From assembly GCF_000425285.1 (NCBI RefSeq), contig NZ_AUDD01000007.1:97717-161716 (forward strand): DNA of 64,000 bases. Direction: 5' to 3'. Position numbers and translations under genes: made by a program. Below the pieces are notes generated by a model. That model searched no databases and was not told the DNA's origin. It saw only the letters and a program-made list of their open reading frames with translations. Below, one piece after another: positions 1-9,414 of the stretch (positions within the stretch are counted from its first letter, which is position 1; each line of letters opens with the position of its first letter). Source of the stretch: Acidipropionibacterium jensenii DSM 20535 (GTDB lineage Bacteria; Actinomycetota; Actinomycetes; Propionibacteriales; Propionibacteriaceae).

Positions 1-406
1 AGTTGAGATCGCGGGGCCGGTCCAGCCAGATCGGCAGCACCGCCAGGCCGGCGGCCCGGCAGGGGGCGAGCAGGTCGGTGGCGAAGATCCCCTCGGCCAG
101 GACCGCCGGGGACCCCGCGGTGCAGATCTCCTGGCTGCCCCTGGTCCGGTTCTCCGAGATGACGTAGTGCGGGGTGACCGCGCGACCGGAGGCCACCAGC
201 CGGCTGAGGGCGGCCACCGCTGCTGCCATGTCCCAGGAGTCGACGTCGTCCCAGTCGACCATGCCGTGCACCCGGGGCAGGTCGGGGTCGTCTCCGTTGC
301 GGTAGAAGTCGTCCAGCCTGACCTGCGGGACCGCGGTCAACCTGGCCAGACGGGACTTGCCCGATCCGGACGGACCGGCCAGCAGGACGATGGTGCACGA
401 TGCCAC
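1..406 (-). CDS. Uridine kinase-like P-loop NTPase (3' end cut by window edge)
   Basis: The first 135 residues of a P-loop kinase related to uridine/cytidine kinases, running leftward off the window. A Walker A motif GPSGSGKS lies at about residues 11-18, followed by LDDFYRNGDD, the acceptor-binding region typical of uridine kinase-like proteins, and a V-L-A-E-G-I-F segment further on. GTG is the start because an in-frame stop lies two codons upstream. A TAGAAT hexamer 8 nt upstream suggests a leaderless transcript. The family phosphorylates nucleosides in the cytoplasm, but many actinobacterial members have no tested substrate, so specificity is open. Confidence 0.8.
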   Translation of the reverse strand, partial: MASCTIVLLAGPSGSGKSRLARLTAVPQVRLDDFYRNGDDPDLPRVHGMVDWDDVDSWDMAAAVAALSRLVASGRAVTPHYVISENRTRGSQEICTAGSPAVLAEGIFATDLLAPCRAAGLAVLPIWLDRPRDLN

Positions 407-414
407 GGCCGGTC

Positions 415-420
415 ATTCTA
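415..420 (-). promoter_or_regulatory. -10 element of the uridine kinase-like gene
   Basis: TAGAAT on the minus strand, 8 nt before the GTG start. The spacing leaves no room for a ribosome binding site, so a leaderless mRNA is inferred. Confidence 0.5.
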
Positions 421-552
421 GCGGTTCGGCGTCACGCCTCCGGTGAGGCCGCTGTGGTGGCCCGCCCTCGCGTTCCCGGCGTGCCGCACCGAATGTCCTG
501 AATGCCCCGCATGGCCCGCGCCGACTGTGCCGGCCGGGCCGCGCGGGGTGGA

Positions 553-2436
553 TCACCAGCCGCCGCCACCACCGCCGCCGAACCCGCCGCCTCCGGAGAA
601 CCCGCCTCCCGAGGAGCTCGTCGACGAGGTGCCGGCCGCCTCCATCGAGGAGGCCATCGCGGCATTCATGTCGTTGAGTGAGGAGCTGAATCCGTAGGCG
701 AAGCCGGCGTTGAAGGCCATCGAGTCGCCGCCGTACCAGCCGTAGTTGCCGTGGTAGATGCCGCGCGCCTCCAGATCCTGGAAGATCTTCACCCACCGGT
801 CGGCCACCCCGAAGACGGTCGCCCAGGGAAGGTAGCGGGAGAACACGTCGATGCCCTCCTCGAACTTGATCTGGTCGGCCTCGGCGGTGGTCAGGTACAG
901 CCTGAAGCCCTTGATCTGATCGAGCACCGCGGTGCCCTTCGCGGTGCGCCCGGGCGACCTCATCATCCCCGCGACGCCCATCACGATGCCGATGAGCAGC
1001 ACCGGGACGCCCAGCAGACCCCAGCCCACGAAGGCGCCCGCGACGGCGATCACGACGCCGAGGAGGGCGATGCCCAGACCGGCACCCAGGGACTTCATCC
1101 GCAGGGTCATCGGGTCGGTGTCGTACCAGCCGTAGGTCTTCACCGCGGTGTTGAGGTTGCCGGTCGCCACGCTGAGGGTGTTGTTGTCGTGCTGGTCGCG
1201 CAGCTGGGCGGTGGTGACGTTCCGTGAGCCGTCGAAGAACATGTCCAGGTAGGTGCGCTCCCAGCTGCGCAGCGTGTCGCCGCTCTGCGGGGTCTGGGTG
1301 AAGCTCCAGTCCTTGGTGCGTCCCTTGCGGTCGGCCCCCATCGGGGAGATGGTGAGGTGCCCGCGGACCGCCAGGTCCAGCATCGCGGCCGTGACGTCCT
1401 CGGTGTCGGCCGACCCGTCGAGCAGGGTTCCGGCCTCTGCCGGCGAGACGTCGCGCGGCGGCTGGAAGGCCACCGCCACCTCGGGATCCTTGCGTCGCAC
1501 CTGGACCGGGCCCTCGCCGTTGGGCGGGATGATGCCGGGGGCGACCCCGGCGAACTCGCGGTCGCGGCCCTTGAGGCGGCTGCGCACCGCGACCCAGCCG
1601 GCCAGCAGGGCGGTGAGTACGGTGCCGACGGCGGTGGCCGGGTCCAGTCCGAAGGTGTTGCCGGCGTGGTAGCGCTTGGTCTCGCGGGCGACCGCCTTCT
1701 CGCTGAAGGTTCCGGCCGGGAAGCCGGCGACCACCTGGAAGGGATCGCGCTTGGCGAAGTCACGGCCCTGGAAGGTGGCGGTGCTGCCCTGCTTGGAGGA
1801 GGTGCACGGGGTCTCCTGGAAGCAGGCGGTTCGCTGTACGGCGGCAGGTCCGGTGATCTTGACGTTCGCCTGGTCGATCGGCACGTCGAAGTTGTCGAAG
1901 ACCCGCCAGTTGAACTCGTCCAGCCCGCTGCTGGCGCTCTTCGGGGCGATCAGTCCGTGCACCGTGAAGGTCACCCGGTAGCGCTGGATCCCGGTGTAGG
2001 TGCTGCCCTTGCGTCCGATCTTGAGCTGGACCGCCGAGCTGGAGTCGTTCACCTCCACATTGGCGTTGGCCCCCGAGGGGCTGGTCACCGCGAACTTGGA
2101 GTAGTCGATCATCCGCCAGTGGTCCGGGTCGTCGGTGAGGCGCTGCTTCTTGACGAAGGTGAGGTAGGGGCCGCGGCCCTTGTCGTTGTCGAAGTCGAAG
2201 GCCATGTCGAGGGTGACCTGGGCGTCGCCGTCACGGTTCACATTCGCGTCGAGGTTGTACTCGGGGATCGACCAGCTGCGCGGGGTGTCGTCATCGTCGG
2301 CGCGGGCCACGGTGGTGCCCTGAACGGCCACCGAGGACAGCAGCACCATCACCAGGCAGGCCAGCGCCGCCAGCAGACGATGCCCGTGTCGAGGTCGTGA
2401 TGGGCCAGGGACAAGGGGATCGTCAGTGTGTGCCAT
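553..2436 (-). CDS. DUF2207 family membrane protein
   Basis: A 627-residue predicted membrane protein. An N-terminal signal or membrane segment (about residues 20-44) is followed by a large extracytoplasmic DUF2207 domain, a membrane segment near 270-290, a cytoplasmic part, and a pair of hydrophobic helices near 450-495. The last about 30 residues are almost all Gly with Ser, Phe and a terminal Trp, a tail typical of this family. ATG at 2436 was chosen because a TATGGT hexamer lies 6 nt upstream; the frame stays open further upstream but without homology to the family. The function of DUF2207 is not known. Confidence 0.85.
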   Translation of the reverse strand: MAHTDDPLVPGPSRPRHGHRLLAALACLVMVLLSSVAVQGTTVARADDDDTPRSWSIPEYNLDANVNRDGDAQVTLDMAFDFDNDKGRGPYLTFVKKQRLTDDPDHWRMIDYSKFAVTSPSGANANVEVNDSSSAVQLKIGRKGSTYTGIQRYRVTFTVHGLIAPKSASSGLDEFNWRVFDNFDVPIDQANVKITGPAAVQRTACFQETPCTSSKQGSTATFQGRDFAKRDPFQVVAGFPAGTFSEKAVARETKRYHAGNTFGLDPATAVGTVLTALLAGWVAVRSRLKGRDREFAGVAPGIIPPNGEGPVQVRRKDPEVAVAFQPPRDVSPAEAGTLLDGSADTEDVTAAMLDLAVRGHLTISPMGADRKGRTKDWSFTQTPQSGDTLRSWERTYLDMFFDGSRNVTTAQLRDQHDNNTLSVATGNLNTAVKTYGWYDTDPMTLRMKSLGAGLGIALLGVVIAVAGAFVGWGLLGVPVLLIGIVMGVAGMMRSPGRTAKGTAVLDQIKGFRLYLTTAEADQIKFEEGIDVFSRYLPWATVFGVADRWVKIFQDLEARGIYHGNYGWYGGDSMAFNAGFAYGFSSSLNDMNAAMASSMEAAGTSSTSSSGGGFSGGGGFGGGGGGGW

Positions 2437-2442
2437 GCGCCC

Positions 2443-2448
2443 ACCATA
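2443..2448 (-). promoter_or_regulatory. -10 element of the DUF2207 gene
   Basis: TATGGT on the minus strand, 6 nt from the ATG, fitting a leaderless transcript. Confidence 0.45.
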
Positions 2449-2503
2449 CCGACAGCTGGTCCGCCGCCCCAGCGCCTCGGCGGACCAGCTGTCGGCCGCA
2501 GAC

Positions 2504-4177
2504 TCAGTCGGACAGCCCCAGGCTCTCGCTGGCCTGGGCGCGCAGTCGCACCATGTCGGCGTCCAGTCTGTCCTTGGCGGCGGCCAGGTCGGCGGTCGTG
2601 GTTGCGGCGTCCAGCCGGACCTCGAGGTAGACCTTGAGCTTCGGCTCGGTGCCGGAGGGACGCGCCACCACGTGGGTGTGCGCGCCGGTGAGCTCGATGG
2701 CGTTCTGCCGGGGCAGGCCGGTGTCGGCATCGGGATCGTCGAGGTCGCGGACCGTCACGGGCTCACCCAGCAGCTCGTGCGGCGGGGACTGCCGGAGGCG
2801 GTCCATCGCCGCGGTGATCAGTGAGCGGTCCTGGACCCGGACAGCCAGCTGGCTGGTGCGGTGCAGACCGAACTGGCACCAGATCTGGTCGAGTCGCTGG
2901 CCGACCGTGAGGCCGTCGCGGCGCAGCTGCGCGGCGAGCTGCCAGATCACTGCCAGGGCGGTGATGCCGTCCTTGTCGGGGACCTTCGAGGGGTCGCAAC
3001 AGTAGCCGATGGCCTCCTCGTAGCCGTAGACCAGTCCCGGCACCCGGCCGATCCACTTGAATCCGGTGAGGGTGGTGGCGTGCGGCTGGCCGGCGGCGCG
3101 GGCCATCCTCGCCAGGCAGGTCGAGGAGACCACCGAGTTGGCGTAGACCCCCTCGACGCCCTGCCCCAGCAGGTGGGCGCCGATCAGGGTGCCCAGCTCG
3201 TCGCCGGTGAGCATCCGCCAGTCCCCGTCGATGACGGCCGCGACAGCACAGCGGTCGGCGTCGGGATCGTTGGCGATCACCAGGTCGGCGTGCTCCCGGC
3301 GGGCCAGTGCGATCGACAGATCGAGGGCGCCGGGCTCCTCGGGGTTGGGAAAGGCGACGGTGGGGAAGTCGGGGTCGGGGTCGAGCTGTTCGACGACACC
3401 GGCGAAGGCGGGCAGGTGGGCGGCTCCGATGAGCCGGTCCACCACCCGGGTGCCCACCCCGTGCATCGCCGTGTACACCCAGCTCAACCGGCGCGGCGTC
3501 TGGTCGCTGATCAGGGATGCGGCACGGGCCACATAGGCGTCGATCAGGGCGTCGCCGACCATCTCGATGTCATCGCCCCGGGGGATCTCATCGACCGGGG
3601 AGGCGGAGATCCGGGAGATCTGCTCGGAGATCTCGGAGTCGGTCGGGGGCACGATCTGGGAGCCGTCGCCCAGATAGACCTTGTAGCCGTTGTCGGCGGG
3701 CGGGTTGTGGGATGCGGTCACCATCACCGCGGCGATCGCGTGGTAGTGGCCGATCCCGAAGGCGGTGACCGGGGTCGGGATCGGGGCATCGGCCAGCAGG
3801 GCGTGGAATCCGGCCCCGGCCATGATCTCGGCGGTGTCACGGGCGAAGACGTCGGAGTTGTGCCGGGCGTCGAAGCCGATCATCACCGGCCCCTCGTGGT
3901 GGCCGTGCGCGCGCAGCCATGCCGCGAACCCGGCGGCCGCGCGCTGGACGACCACCCGGTTCATCCGGGCCGGACCCGGCCCGAGGGCGGCCCTCAGGCC
4001 GGCCGTCCCGAAGGCCAGCGGACCCGCGAAGGCGGCCTCGATCTGCTCGGTCGCCGCCCGGTCCCCCGACAGCGCGCGGTCGCGCAGCTCGGTGAGCTGG
4101 GAGCGGGTGGCGGGATCGGGATCCTGGGCGATCCAGGCGTCCACCTCGGCGCGGCGCTGGAGGGACAGGCTGGTCAC
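2504..4177 (-). CDS. Phospho-sugar mutase (phosphoglucomutase/phosphomannomutase, PmmB-like)
   Basis: A 557-residue alpha-D-phosphohexomutase that interconverts hexose 1- and 6-phosphates through a phosphoserine. Visible are the N-terminal FGTAGLRA motif (about residues 56-63), the phosphoserine loop TASHNP with the active Ser at 156, the Mg-binding DPDADR loop, and the C-terminal RPSGTEPK phosphate-binding motif. GTG at 4177 is the start because AAGGAG lies just upstream; the frame is open further up but runs inside the neighbouring gene. It lies 44 nt after a purine nucleoside phosphorylase gene, so the pair probably forms an operon, perhaps also handling pentose phosphates from nucleoside breakdown. 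Because the usual pmm gene is missing near 30.2 kb, it may also supply mannose 1-phosphate. Confidence 0.9.
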   Translation of the reverse strand: MTSLSLQRRAEVDAWIAQDPDPATRSQLTELRDRALSGDRAATEQIEAAFAGPLAFGTAGLRAALGPGPARMNRVVVQRAAAGFAAWLRAHGHHEGPVMIGFDARHNSDVFARDTAEIMAGAGFHALLADAPIPTPVTAFGIGHYHAIAAVMVTASHNPPADNGYKVYLGDGSQIVPPTDSEISEQISRISASPVDEIPRGDDIEMVGDALIDAYVARAASLISDQTPRRLSWVYTAMHGVGTRVVDRLIGAAHLPAFAGVVEQLDPDPDFPTVAFPNPEEPGALDLSIALARREHADLVIANDPDADRCAVAAVIDGDWRMLTGDELGTLIGAHLLGQGVEGVYANSVVSSTCLARMARAAGQPHATTLTGFKWIGRVPGLVYGYEEAIGYCCDPSKVPDKDGITALAVIWQLAAQLRRDGLTVGQRLDQIWCQFGLHRTSQLAVRVQDRSLITAAMDRLRQSPPHELLGEPVTVRDLDDPDADTGLPRQNAIELTGAHTHVVARPSGTEPKLKVYLEVRLDAATTTADLAAAKDRLDADMVRLRAQASESLGLSD

Positions 4178-4221
4178 AGGAGACTCCTTGAGGTCGGGTG
4201 CGGGGGAGTGCGCCGGGATGG

Positions 4222-5037
4222 TCACAGCTGGGCCACCAGGGCGGCGAGCAGGTCCGCCAGCCGCGGCGCGGCAGCCCGTCCGGCGGCCACCACCTCCTGG
4301 TGGTCCAGGGGCTCGGGTGAGACCCCGGCGGCGAGGTTGGTCACCAGCGACAGACCCAGCAGGTCCAGGCCCGCCTCCCGGGCGGCGATGGCCTCCAGGG
4401 CGGTGGACATCCCCACCAGGTCGGCGCCGATGGCCGAGGCCATCCGCACCTCGGCGGGGGTCTCGTACTGGGGTCCGTGGAACTGCGCGTAGACGCCGGT
4501 GGCGATGGTCGGGTCGATGCGCTGCACCAGCTCGATGAGCCGCGGCGTCCACACCGAGGTCATGTCGATGAAGGTCGCCCCGCGCAGCGGGGTGGCTCCG
4601 GTGAGGTTGATGTGGTCGCTGATCGCCACCACGGTGCCGGGGGTCCACTCCCGGCGGATCCCGCCGCAGCCGTTGGTGAGGATCATGGTCGAGGCGCCGA
4701 GGGCCGCGACGGTGCGCACCCCGTGCACGACGGGCTCGACGCCGTGGCCCTCGTAGAAGTGGGTGCGGCCGGTGAGCACGATCGCGATCTTCCCGGAGGC
4801 GGTCCGGGTGGCGATGAGGTCCCCGCCGTGGCCGGCCACCACCGGTGCGAGGAATCCGGGGATCGAGGACAGCGGCATCCGGCCGATCTCTTGGCCGAGG
4901 TGGTCGGATCCGGCGGCCCATCCCGATCCCAGCACCAGGCCGATGTCGGCGCCGTCGATGCCCAGAGCGGCCCGGATGGTGTCGGCAGCCTGTGCGGCCA
5001 GGGAGCTCGGAGTGGTGGGTTCAGCGGCTGAGGTCAT
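4222..5037 (-). CDS. punA: Purine nucleoside phosphorylase
   Basis: A 271-residue trimeric-type purine nucleoside phosphorylase, which splits purine nucleosides with phosphate into base and (deoxy)ribose 1-phosphate. Seen are the N-terminal GLVLGSGWA phosphate loop, the GRTHFYEGH segment and the C-terminal region holding TNLAAGVSPEPL, all diagnostic for this subfamily; the length matches actinobacterial PunA. ATG at 5037 was chosen since TAGAGT lies 7 nt upstream. It leads the operon with the phosphohexomutase downstream. Confidence 0.92.
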   Translation of the reverse strand: MTSAAEPTTPSSLAAQAADTIRAALGIDGADIGLVLGSGWAAGSDHLGQEIGRMPLSSIPGFLAPVVAGHGGDLIATRTASGKIAIVLTGRTHFYEGHGVEPVVHGVRTVAALGASTMILTNGCGGIRREWTPGTVVAISDHINLTGATPLRGATFIDMTSVWTPRLIELVQRIDPTIATGVYAQFHGPQYETPAEVRMASAIGADLVGMSTALEAIAAREAGLDLLGLSLVTNLAAGVSPEPLDHQEVVAAGRAAAPRLADLLAALVAQL

Positions 5038-5044
5038 GAGGGCC

Positions 5045-5050
5045 ACTCTA
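5045..5050 (-). promoter_or_regulatory. -10 element of the punA operon
   Basis: TAGAGT on the minus strand, 7 nt from the ATG; leaderless type. Confidence 0.5.
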
Positions 5051-5187
5051 GAGCGTCCTCGAGACAGGGCGGGGGCGGCGATTCTCCGGCGGGCGGATGC
5101 GTCGGCGGCCACTGAGGAGAAGGTGCAGAGCAGAAGGTGCAGAGGGGAAGGTGCTGGGAGGGGTGGGCCCGAATGACGGGGGAGGGG

Positions 5188-5940
5188 TCAGCGGGGCCCC
5201 GGGCCCATCGGGCCGTCGTCGAACATGGCCGAGAACAGACCCAGACCGATCAGTCCGAGCCCGCCGACGGCCAGCCCGGAGACCGCCGGGCTGTGCTCGT
5301 AGCGCTGGTAGTAGCCGCGCACCCAGGGGGCGTAGTCCTCGCCGGCCTCCCAGTAGGGCACCTGGTGACCTGCCATCGGCACGGTGCGGATCCACGGCGA
5401 ACGACCCTGCTGGATCCGATCGGCGTCGGCCGCGCAGGCCGGCACCTTGCGGGCGACTCCGCCCTCGGGGGCCCACATCACCTCAGCGGTCGAAGGACCG
5501 TGGGAGGGATCGAAGAAGCACGGCGGACGCATCTCGGGGACCGGATCGCCGTGCTGTCGCGCCTTGACGCAGGCCACCGCGTGCTGGCCCTCCTCCAGGG
5601 CCTCGGTGACCAGGGTGATGTTGCCGGTGCCCGGGTCTGAGGCCATCAGGGTCTTCGCCCGGTCATAGCAGTCCAGAGCCCTGGTCCAGTCCTTGCGGGC
5701 CTCGGAGGACAGATCCTCCGAGCCCATCTCGATGTCCAGCTCGCGAAGGCTCTCGCCGAAATTGGTGACGTCGGTCTCGGTGTCGGCGCGCATCTGGTTG
5801 ACCCGCGCCTCGATGGCCTTGGTCCTTTTCGCCTCCACCTCGCGCGCCTGCCGCTGCGCGCGCGTCATCGCAGCCATGGTGGCGATCATTCCCACCAGGA
5901 AGACGATGAACAGCAGAAGATTTCCCATGACCCCCAGCAT
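5188..5940 (-). CDS. Hypothetical membrane-anchored protein
   Basis: A protein of about 250 residues that I do not recognise. It opens with a hydrophobic segment (about residues 5-22), then a charged helical stretch rich in Arg, Glu and Lys that could form a coiled coil, a middle domain with two Cys (KARQHGD context and PPCFFDP), and a C-terminal Gly-rich hydrophobic segment before a short GPMGPGPR end. The layout suggests two membrane contacts around a soluble domain. ATG at 5940 or 5928 are both possible: GGGGG precedes the second. Neighbours on both sides are metabolic and give no clue to its role. Confidence 0.6.
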   Translation of the reverse strand: MLGVMGNLLLFIVFLVGMIATMAAMTRAQRQAREVEAKRTKAIEARVNQMRADTETDVTNFGESLRELDIEMGSEDLSSEARKDWTRALDCYDRAKTLMASDPGTGNITLVTEALEEGQHAVACVKARQHGDPVPEMRPPCFFDPSHGPSTAEVMWAPEGGVARKVPACAADADRIQQGRSPWIRTVPMAGHQVPYWEAGEDYAPWVRGYYQRYEHSPAVSGLAVGGLGLIGLGLFSAMFDDGPMGPGPR

Positions 5941-6000
5941 GCCGTTCCGGCAGCCGGGGCTCAAGGCGGGGTAGCCCACAGCGGACGGGTCCGCCAGGGA

Positions 6001-7776
6001 TCACTGCGGGTCGACGATCTCGCAGACCACCTCTCCGGAGGCCACCGTGCTGCCGGGCTCGGCGATGAGGTTGCGGATGATCCCGGAGCGGTGGGCGGTG
6101 AGCGGCTGCTCCATCTTCATGGCCTCCAGGACGACGACCAGATCTCCCTCGCTGACCTGCTCCCCCTCCACGACCTCGACCTTGACGATGGTGCCCTGCA
6201 TCGGCGACGCCAGCGCGTTGCCGCTCGGCTGAGCCGGACGGTGACCCCCGCGGGACCGTCTGGTGGGCTTCTTGGACCGGGCTCCCTGGGCCGGACGGGA
6301 GGCCTGCAGCGAGGCCGGCAGTCGGACCTCCACGCGCTTGCCGTTGACCTCCACCACCACGGTCTGCGGCGGCTCGGTCTCCTCCGGGTTGCCCAGATCG
6401 CCGGTGTAGGCGTCGATCTCGTTGTCGAACTCGGTCTCGATCCAGTCGGTGAAGACGCCGAAGTGCCCGTCCTCGGCGGTGAACGCCGGGTCCCGCACGA
6501 CGACCCGGTCGAACGGGATGACGGTGGGCATGCCCTCGATCCGCATCTCGTCGAGGGCGCGCCGGGCGCGCTCCAGGGCCTGTTCGCGGCTGGATCCGGT
6601 GACCACCAGCTTGCCGATCAGCGAGTCGAAGGCGCCCGGGACCGACATGCCGGTGTGGTACCCCTCGTCCACCCGCACGCCGGGACCCGACGGCGGAACC
6701 CATGCGGTGAGCGTGCCGGGAGCGGGCATGAATCCACGGCCCGGGTCCTCGGCATTGATGCGGAACTCGAAGGAGTGGCCGCGCAGCTCCGGGTCGTGGT
6801 CCTCCAGACGGCCGCCCTCGGCGACGTGGAACATCAGGCGGACCAGGTCGGTGCCGGAGACCTCCTCGGAGACCGGGTGCTCGACCTGGAGACGGGTGTT
6901 GACCTCCAGGAAGCTGATGGTGCCGTCCTGTCCGACCAGGAACTCGCAGGTCCCGGCGCCGGTGTAACCGGCGTCCTTGAGGATGGCCTTCGACGCCGAG
7001 TAGAGCCGGTCGAGCTGCTCCTGGGAGAGGAACGGGGCGGGGGCCTCCTCGACCAGCTTCTGGTGGCGGCGCTGCAGGGAGCAGTCACGGGTCGAGATGA
7101 TCTGGACGGTGCCGTACTGGTCGGCCAGGCACTGGGTCTCGACGTGTCGCGGCTTGTCGAGGTAGCGCTCGACGAAGCACTCGCCGCGGCCGAAGGCGGT
7201 GACCGCCTCGCGGACCGCAGACTCGTAGAGATCGGCGACCTCGTCCATCGTCCGGGCCACCTTCAGGCCGCGACCGCCGCCTCCGAAGGCGGCCTTGATG
7301 GCGATCGGAAGACCGTGGGTCCTGGCGAACTCGACGACCTCCTCGGCTCCCGAGACCGGGTCGGCGGTGCCGGGCACCAGGGGGGCACCGACCTTGTTGG
7401 CGATGTGGCGGGCCTGCACCTTGTCGCCCAGCGACCGGATCGCCGACGGCGGCGGCCCGATCCAGATCAGCCCGGCGTCGATGACGGCCTGGGCGAAGTC
7501 GGCATTCTCCGACAGGAAGCCGTAGCCGGGGTGGACGGCGTCGACCTCGGCCCGTCTGGCGACGTCGAGCAGTTTGTCGATGTCCAGGTAGGTCTGCGCG
7601 GGGGTGGTCCCGTTGAGGGCATAGGCCTCGTCGGCGAGCTTGACGAACAGCCCGTCGGCGTCGGAGTCGGCGTACACGGCGACACTGGTGATCCCTGCAT
7701 CGGCTGCCGCTCGGATGACGCGTACCGCGATCTCTCCGCGGTTGGCGATGAGCACCCGGTGGATGGTCTGCCCCAC
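6001..7776 (-). CDS. accA3: Acyl-CoA carboxylase alpha chain (biotin carboxylase + biotin carrier)
   Basis: A 591-residue AccA3-type protein. The N-terminal half is a biotin carboxylase ([10 protein letters not shown] start, ATP-grasp with [10 protein letters not shown], and the [10 protein letters not shown] catalytic segment); a basic, Pro/Arg-rich linker near 480-510 leads to a biotinyl domain with EAMKM, the biotinylated Lys at about 554. It carries CO2 on biotin to the beta subunit encoded at 12.9-14.4 kb, giving malonyl- or methylmalonyl-CoA. GTG at 7776 is supported by GGAGGA just upstream. The length matches actinobacterial carboxylase alpha chains rather than separate AccB/AccC. Confidence 0.93.
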   Translation of the reverse strand: MGQTIHRVLIANRGEIAVRVIRAAADAGITSVAVYADSDADGLFVKLADEAYALNGTTPAQTYLDIDKLLDVARRAEVDAVHPGYGFLSENADFAQAVIDAGLIWIGPPPSAIRSLGDKVQARHIANKVGAPLVPGTADPVSGAEEVVEFARTHGLPIAIKAAFGGGGRGLKVARTMDEVADLYESAVREAVTAFGRGECFVERYLDKPRHVETQCLADQYGTVQIISTRDCSLQRRHQKLVEEAPAPFLSQEQLDRLYSASKAILKDAGYTGAGTCEFLVGQDGTISFLEVNTRLQVEHPVSEEVSGTDLVRLMFHVAEGGRLEDHDPELRGHSFEFRINAEDPGRGFMPAPGTLTAWVPPSGPGVRVDEGYHTGMSVPGAFDSLIGKLVVTGSSREQALERARRALDEMRIEGMPTVIPFDRVVVRDPAFTAEDGHFGVFTDWIETEFDNEIDAYTGDLGNPEETEPPQTVVVEVNGKRVEVRLPASLQASRPAQGARSKKPTRRSRGGHRPAQPSGNALASPMQGTIVKVEVVEGEQVSEGDLVVVLEAMKMEQPLTAHRSGIIRNLIAEPGSTVASGEVVCEIVDPQ

Positions 7777-7819
7777 GATTCCTCCATTCGTCACAGTCCC
7801 TATGGGACGGTCTCTGTGG

Positions 7820-7825
7820 AGTCTA
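7820..7825 (-). promoter_or_regulatory. -10 element of accA3
   Basis: TAGACT on the minus strand, about 43 nt before the GTG. Unlike most genes here, this leaves a short leader with a ribosome binding site. Confidence 0.4.
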
Positions 7826-7926
7826 GGGGCAGATCGCCCCGAATGTGACACAGCTCACGCTCCGGAGACTCATCGGGCCCGGCCCCATGACCTGCCGGAC
7901 GGCCTGCTGCGGGCGGCTCGGAGGGC

Positions 7927-7932
7927 TAACCT
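7927..7932 (+). promoter_or_regulatory. -10 element of the Nudix gene
   Basis: TAACCT, 7 nt before the GTG start; leaderless type. Confidence 0.4.
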
Positions 7933-7939
7933 CGACGGC

Positions 7940-8431
7940 GTGCCCACACCTGAGTTCATTCTTCAGTTGAGAGAGCAGATCGGTCACCGGGACCTGTGGT
8001 TGTCGGGGGCCACCGCCACCGTGGTGCGTCAGGTGGCGGGCCGACCCGCCGAGGTGCTTCTGGTGAGGCGCTCCGACGACAGCTCCTGGACCCCCATCTG
8101 CGGGATCGTCGAACCCGGCGAGCTGCCCTCCCAGACCGTGGTGAGGGAGGCAGCCGAGGAGGCGTGCGTCCAGATCGAGGTGGTCCGGCTCACCCGGATG
8201 GCCGTCTCCGGGACGATCGAGTACTCGAACCGGGACCGGTGCAATTACCTCGACCACGACTTCCTGTGCCGGTGGGTGGCCGGGGAGCCCCGGGTCGGCG
8301 ACGACGAGTCCACCGACGCCCGCTTCTTCCCGCTGGACGCTCTGCCGCCACTCAAGCCGCGGCACGCCCGCAGGATCGAGGTGGCTCTGGCCGGGGGGCC
8401 GGACGTGGTGATCGAGCACGATCCCCACTGA
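7940..8431 (+). CDS. Nudix hydrolase
   Basis: A 163-residue Nudix protein, a family that hydrolyses nucleoside diphosphates linked to another group. The Nudix box spans about residues 55-77 (GIVEPGE, then REAAEEACV); the usual Gly near the end of the box is replaced by Cys, while the metal-binding RE and EE residues are kept. GTG at 7940 was chosen for TAACCT 7 nt upstream; the frame is open further up but overlaps the promoter region of the divergent carboxylase gene. The substrate cannot be told from sequence. Confidence 0.87.
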   Translation: MPTPEFILQLREQIGHRDLWLSGATATVVRQVAGRPAEVLLVRRSDDSSWTPICGIVEPGELPSQTVVREAAEEACVQIEVVRLTRMAVSGTIEYSNRDRCNYLDHDFLCRWVAGEPRVGDDESTDARFFPLDALPPLKPRHARRIEVALAGGPDVVIEHDPH

Positions 8432-8576
8432 CTGGCCGGTCGCGTCCCTGTGCGGCCTCGTGCTGCGTGTGGCCGGACTGGGTGCTGGGTGCTGATGATC
8501 TGCGGGTCCTGTCCGCGGTCCGTCTCGCCCATGGGCGGCGGCGGGTCCCGGCGTCCGGCGGGTGGATGATGGAGGG

Positions 8577-9380
8577 GTGACGAAGATTGCACTGACCATC
8601 GCGGGATCCGAGGCCTCCGGCGGAGCCGGGGCCCAGACCGACCTCAAGACCTTTCACCAGCTCGGCGTGTTCGGCTGCACGGCGCTGACCTGCATCGTCT
8701 CCTTCGACCCGGCCAACGGCTGGGGCCACCGGTTCGTGCCGATCGATCCCCAGGTCATCTCCGACCAGATCGAGGCAGCGGTCGGCGTCCACGGCAGGAT
8801 CGACGCGGTGAAGATCGGGATGCTCGGCACCCCGGCCACCATCGAGGCGGTCGAGGCCGCACTCAAGAAGTACCAGTTCGACAAGGTGGTGCTCGACCCG
8901 GTCCTCATCTGCAAGGGCCAGGAGGCCGGCGCCGCCCTGGACACCGACAATGCGCTGCGCGAGAAGCTGCTGCCGCTGGCCACCATGACCACACCGAACC
9001 TGTTCGAGACCCAGATCCTGGCCGGGGTCGACGAGATCACCTCGGTCGACGCCCTCATCGACGCCGCCAAGCGGATCCACGCCCAGGGAGTGCCCGCGGT
9101 GCTGGCCAAGGCCGGCACCCTGCTGAACACCGGCACCGCCCTCGACGTGTTCTACGACGGCGACACCCTCGAGGTCCTCGAGGTGCCCGCGGTCGGCAAG
9201 GAGCGCGTCTCCGGCGCCGGCTGCACCCTGGCCGCGGCCATCACCGCCGAGCTCGCCAAGGGGGCCACCCCGCTGGAGGCCAGCCGCACCGCCAAGAAGG
9301 TCGTCGTCTCGGCGATCGAGCACCGGATGCACGGCAATGCCCCCTTCGACTGCGCCTACCAGGGGTACTACCAGGGCTGA
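8577..9380 (+). CDS. pdxK: Pyridoxine/pyridoxal kinase, ThiD-like
   Basis: A 267-residue ribokinase-fold kinase that closely resembles Bacillus subtilis PdxK, which is ThiD-like in sequence but phosphorylates pyridoxine, pyridoxal and hydroxymethylpyrimidine. Seen are TIAGSEASGGAG near the N-terminus, DPVLICKG, TPNLFE and the GAGCTLAAA anion-hole/catalytic region near the C-terminus. No thi genes are adjacent, which favours vitamin B6 salvage. The start is GTG at 8577 or GTG at 8562; homologues begin at TKIALTIAGS, supporting 8577. Confidence 0.87.
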   Translation: MTKIALTIAGSEASGGAGAQTDLKTFHQLGVFGCTALTCIVSFDPANGWGHRFVPIDPQVISDQIEAAVGVHGRIDAVKIGMLGTPATIEAVEAALKKYQFDKVVLDPVLICKGQEAGAALDTDNALREKLLPLATMTTPNLFETQILAGVDEITSVDALIDAAKRIHAQGVPAVLAKAGTLLNTGTALDVFYDGDTLEVLEVPAVGKERVSGAGCTLAAAITAELAKGATPLEASRTAKKVVVSAIEHRMHGNAPFDCAYQGYYQG

Positions 9381-9414
9381 GCAGGGCTACCGAGGGCCGA
9401 GTGGGCCGGACCGG

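Noticed and set aside
2504..4921. Long version (805 residues) of the phosphohexomutase
   Set aside because: The first 248 residues are an out-of-frame reading of the PNP gene; GTG at 4177 has a ribosome site.
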